Below are positions 63,052 to 64,000 of a stretch of 64,000 bases of DNA, in pieces (position 1 is the stretch's first letter; each line of letters begins with the position of its first letter). A program made the position numbers and the translations under genes. Source of the stretch: Streptomyces sp. NBC_00289 (lineage in GTDB: Bacteria > Actinomycetota > Actinomycetes > Streptomycetales > Streptomycetaceae); assembly GCF_041435115.1 (NCBI RefSeq), contig NZ_CP108046.1, positions 7,502,001 to 7,566,000 on the forward strand. The letters run 5' to 3'. The notes below the pieces were generated by a model. It saw only the letters and a program-made list of their open reading frames with translations. It made no database searches and was not told the DNA's origin.

Positions 63052-63912
63052 GTGAGCGAACCGCGGTCCGCGCCGACGGTCGGCCAAGTCGTTCTCGGCC
63101 GGCGCCTGCTGGACCTGCGGGAGAGCGCCGGACTCAAGCGCGAGGAGGCCGCCCGTATCCTCCGGGTCGCCCCCGCCACGGTCCGTCGTATGGAGATGGC
63201 CGAGGTCGCGCTCAAGATCCCCTACCTTCAGCTCCTCCTGAAGGCCTACGGCGTCTCCGACGACGAGGCGGAGGCCTTCGTCCAGCTCGCCGAAGACGCC
63301 AACCGTCCCGGGTGGTGGCAGCGGTTCCACGACGTGCTGCCCGGCTGGTTCTCCATGTACGTCAGCCTCGAGGGCGCCGCGTCCCTGATCCGTGAGTACG
63401 AGCCGCACTTCGTCCCCGGGCTGATGCAGACCGAGGACTACGCGCGTGGCGTCCTGGAGTCCGGCGCCATCGGCCAGACCAGCCCCGAGGACATCGAGCG
63501 CCATGTGGCGCTGCGCATGCAACGCCAGGAACTGCTCACCCGTCGCGACGCACCCAGGCTGTGGGTCGTGATGGACGAGACCGTGCTGCGCCGCCCGGTC
63601 GGCGGCCCGGAGGTGATGCGTGCCCAGATCGACAAACTGCTCGAGGCAACGAAGCTGCCCAACGTGACCCTGCAGGTCGCCCCGTTCGAGAACGGGCCGC
63701 ATCCCGGCACGTACGGGCCCTTCGTGCTCTTCCGATTCGCCGTGCCCGAACTTCCGGACATGGTCTACAGCGAGTACCTGACCGGCGCGGTCTATCTCGA
63801 CGCGCGCCCGGAGGTGGCGACCCATCTCGAGGTCATGGACCGCATGGCGGCGCAGGCCGCTACTGCACATCGCACGAAGGAGATCCTCCGGGATCTCCGC
63901 AAGGAGTTGTGA
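63052..63912 (+). CDS. XRE-family regulator with DUF5753 domain (Scr1 / WhiJ type)
   Basis: The 286 residues have an N-terminal HTH (LRESAGLKREEAARILRVAP, ATVRRMEMAEVAL). A large ligand-like domain of the DUF5753/Scr1 kind follows (YEPHFVPGLMQTEDYARGVL, HPGTYGPFVLFRF). Such proteins work with a DUF397 partner and an AbaA-type ATPase in differentiation. GTG 63052 has GGAGG about 6 bases upstream. The DUF397 gene begins directly after its stop. Confidence 0.93.
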   Translation: MSEPRSAPTVGQVVLGRRLLDLRESAGLKREEAARILRVAPATVRRMEMAEVALKIPYLQLLLKAYGVSDDEAEAFVQLAEDANRPGWWQRFHDVLPGWFSMYVSLEGAASLIREYEPHFVPGLMQTEDYARGVLESGAIGQTSPEDIERHVALRMQRQELLTRRDAPRLWVVMDETVLRRPVGGPEVMRAQIDKLLEATKLPNVTLQVAPFENGPHPGTYGPFVLFRFAVPELPDMVYSEYLTGAVYLDARPEVATHLEVMDRMAAQAATAHRTKEILRDLRKEL

Positions 63913-64000
63913 ATGGATCGCATCAAGCCGCGTCTGCCCGTCTACAACGGGATGCCCGCGCGGGAACTCGGCAGCGAAGGCTGGCACAAACCGTGGAGCG
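63913..64000 (+). CDS. DUF397 protein, 5' end (partial)
   Basis: An ATG immediately after the XRE stop, with AAGGAG 6 bases upstream; 29 codons are in the window. The start DRIKPRLPVYNGMPARELG and SEGWHKPWS fit the DUF397 family, small BldB-related partners of Scr1-type regulators. The remainder lies beyond the edge. Confidence 0.85.
   Translation, partial: MDRIKPRLPVYNGMPARELGSEGWHKPWS

Overview
The window is about 72% G+C chromosomal DNA from an actinobacterium, almost certainly Streptomyces. Third codon positions are nearly all G or C, GTG and TTG starts are common, and TTA codons are rare enough to be regulatory. The gene content also fits: pyk, tRNA-Leu, an ANTAR response regulator, livFGMHK, polA, rpsA and coaE, plus the Scr1-type XRE / DUF397 / ATP-binding trio. 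Most of it is core chromosome with small accessory insertions.

Layout. 1-2,780: end of an unknown gene, then aminopeptidase N. 2,781-6,280: a tandem-repeat spacer, then a two-gene decarboxylase and N-hydroxylase pair of siderophore type. 6,459-12,549: six co-directional genes for a membrane-associated signalling cassette. They encode a PP2C phosphatase, a divergent protein kinase, a vWA protein, a small membrane protein, a zinc-ribbon membrane protein and a small partner. 12,555-17,880: secreted 5'-nucleotidase, SIMPL protein, pyruvate kinase, a free-standing LAGLIDADG homing endonuclease-like gene, and tRNA-Leu(CAA). 17,975-24,448: ANTAR regulator and a complete branched-chain amino acid ABC transporter. 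24,720-32,578: small exported proteins, thioesterase, YdeP-type molybdopterin oxidoreductase, polA, and a triplicated intergenic repeat. 32,499-40,238: DUF4184 membrane protein, secreted lytic transglycosylase, DUF3068 protein, HrpB helicase and a methyltransferase. 40,329-46,703: rpsA, PAC2 protein, coaE, TPR protein, acyltransferase and methyltransferase. 46,741-53,901: DoxX, S4 protein, uracil-DNA glycosylase, iminopeptidase, a GntR-controlled permease/racemase module, then nested tandem repeats. 53,898-64,000: RidA, FUSC transporter, EEP nuclease, a truncated amidohydrolase, DUF899 protein, ABC exporter and the XRE/DUF397/ATP-binding developmental trio.

The best candidate for an undescribed system is 6,459-12,549. 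Its PP2C, kinase and vWA genes resemble the TerY-P triad known from tellurite-resistance-linked systems. Here, however, phosphatase and kinase carry membrane anchors, no Ter genes are visible, and the last two genes encode proteins sharing a glycine-rich motif. Two genes of the cassette carry a TTA codon, which suggests bldA-dependent late expression. A perfect 60-bp palindrome separates the kinase and vWA genes.

Other notable signals: an ECF-type promoter shared by the doxX and DUF899 genes 11.5 kb apart; a DNA-damage (PafBC-type) promoter at polA; five TTA-containing genes; several genes that look leaderless; and a GntR operator palindrome. All function assignments come from reading motifs and family knowledge; no database search was run.
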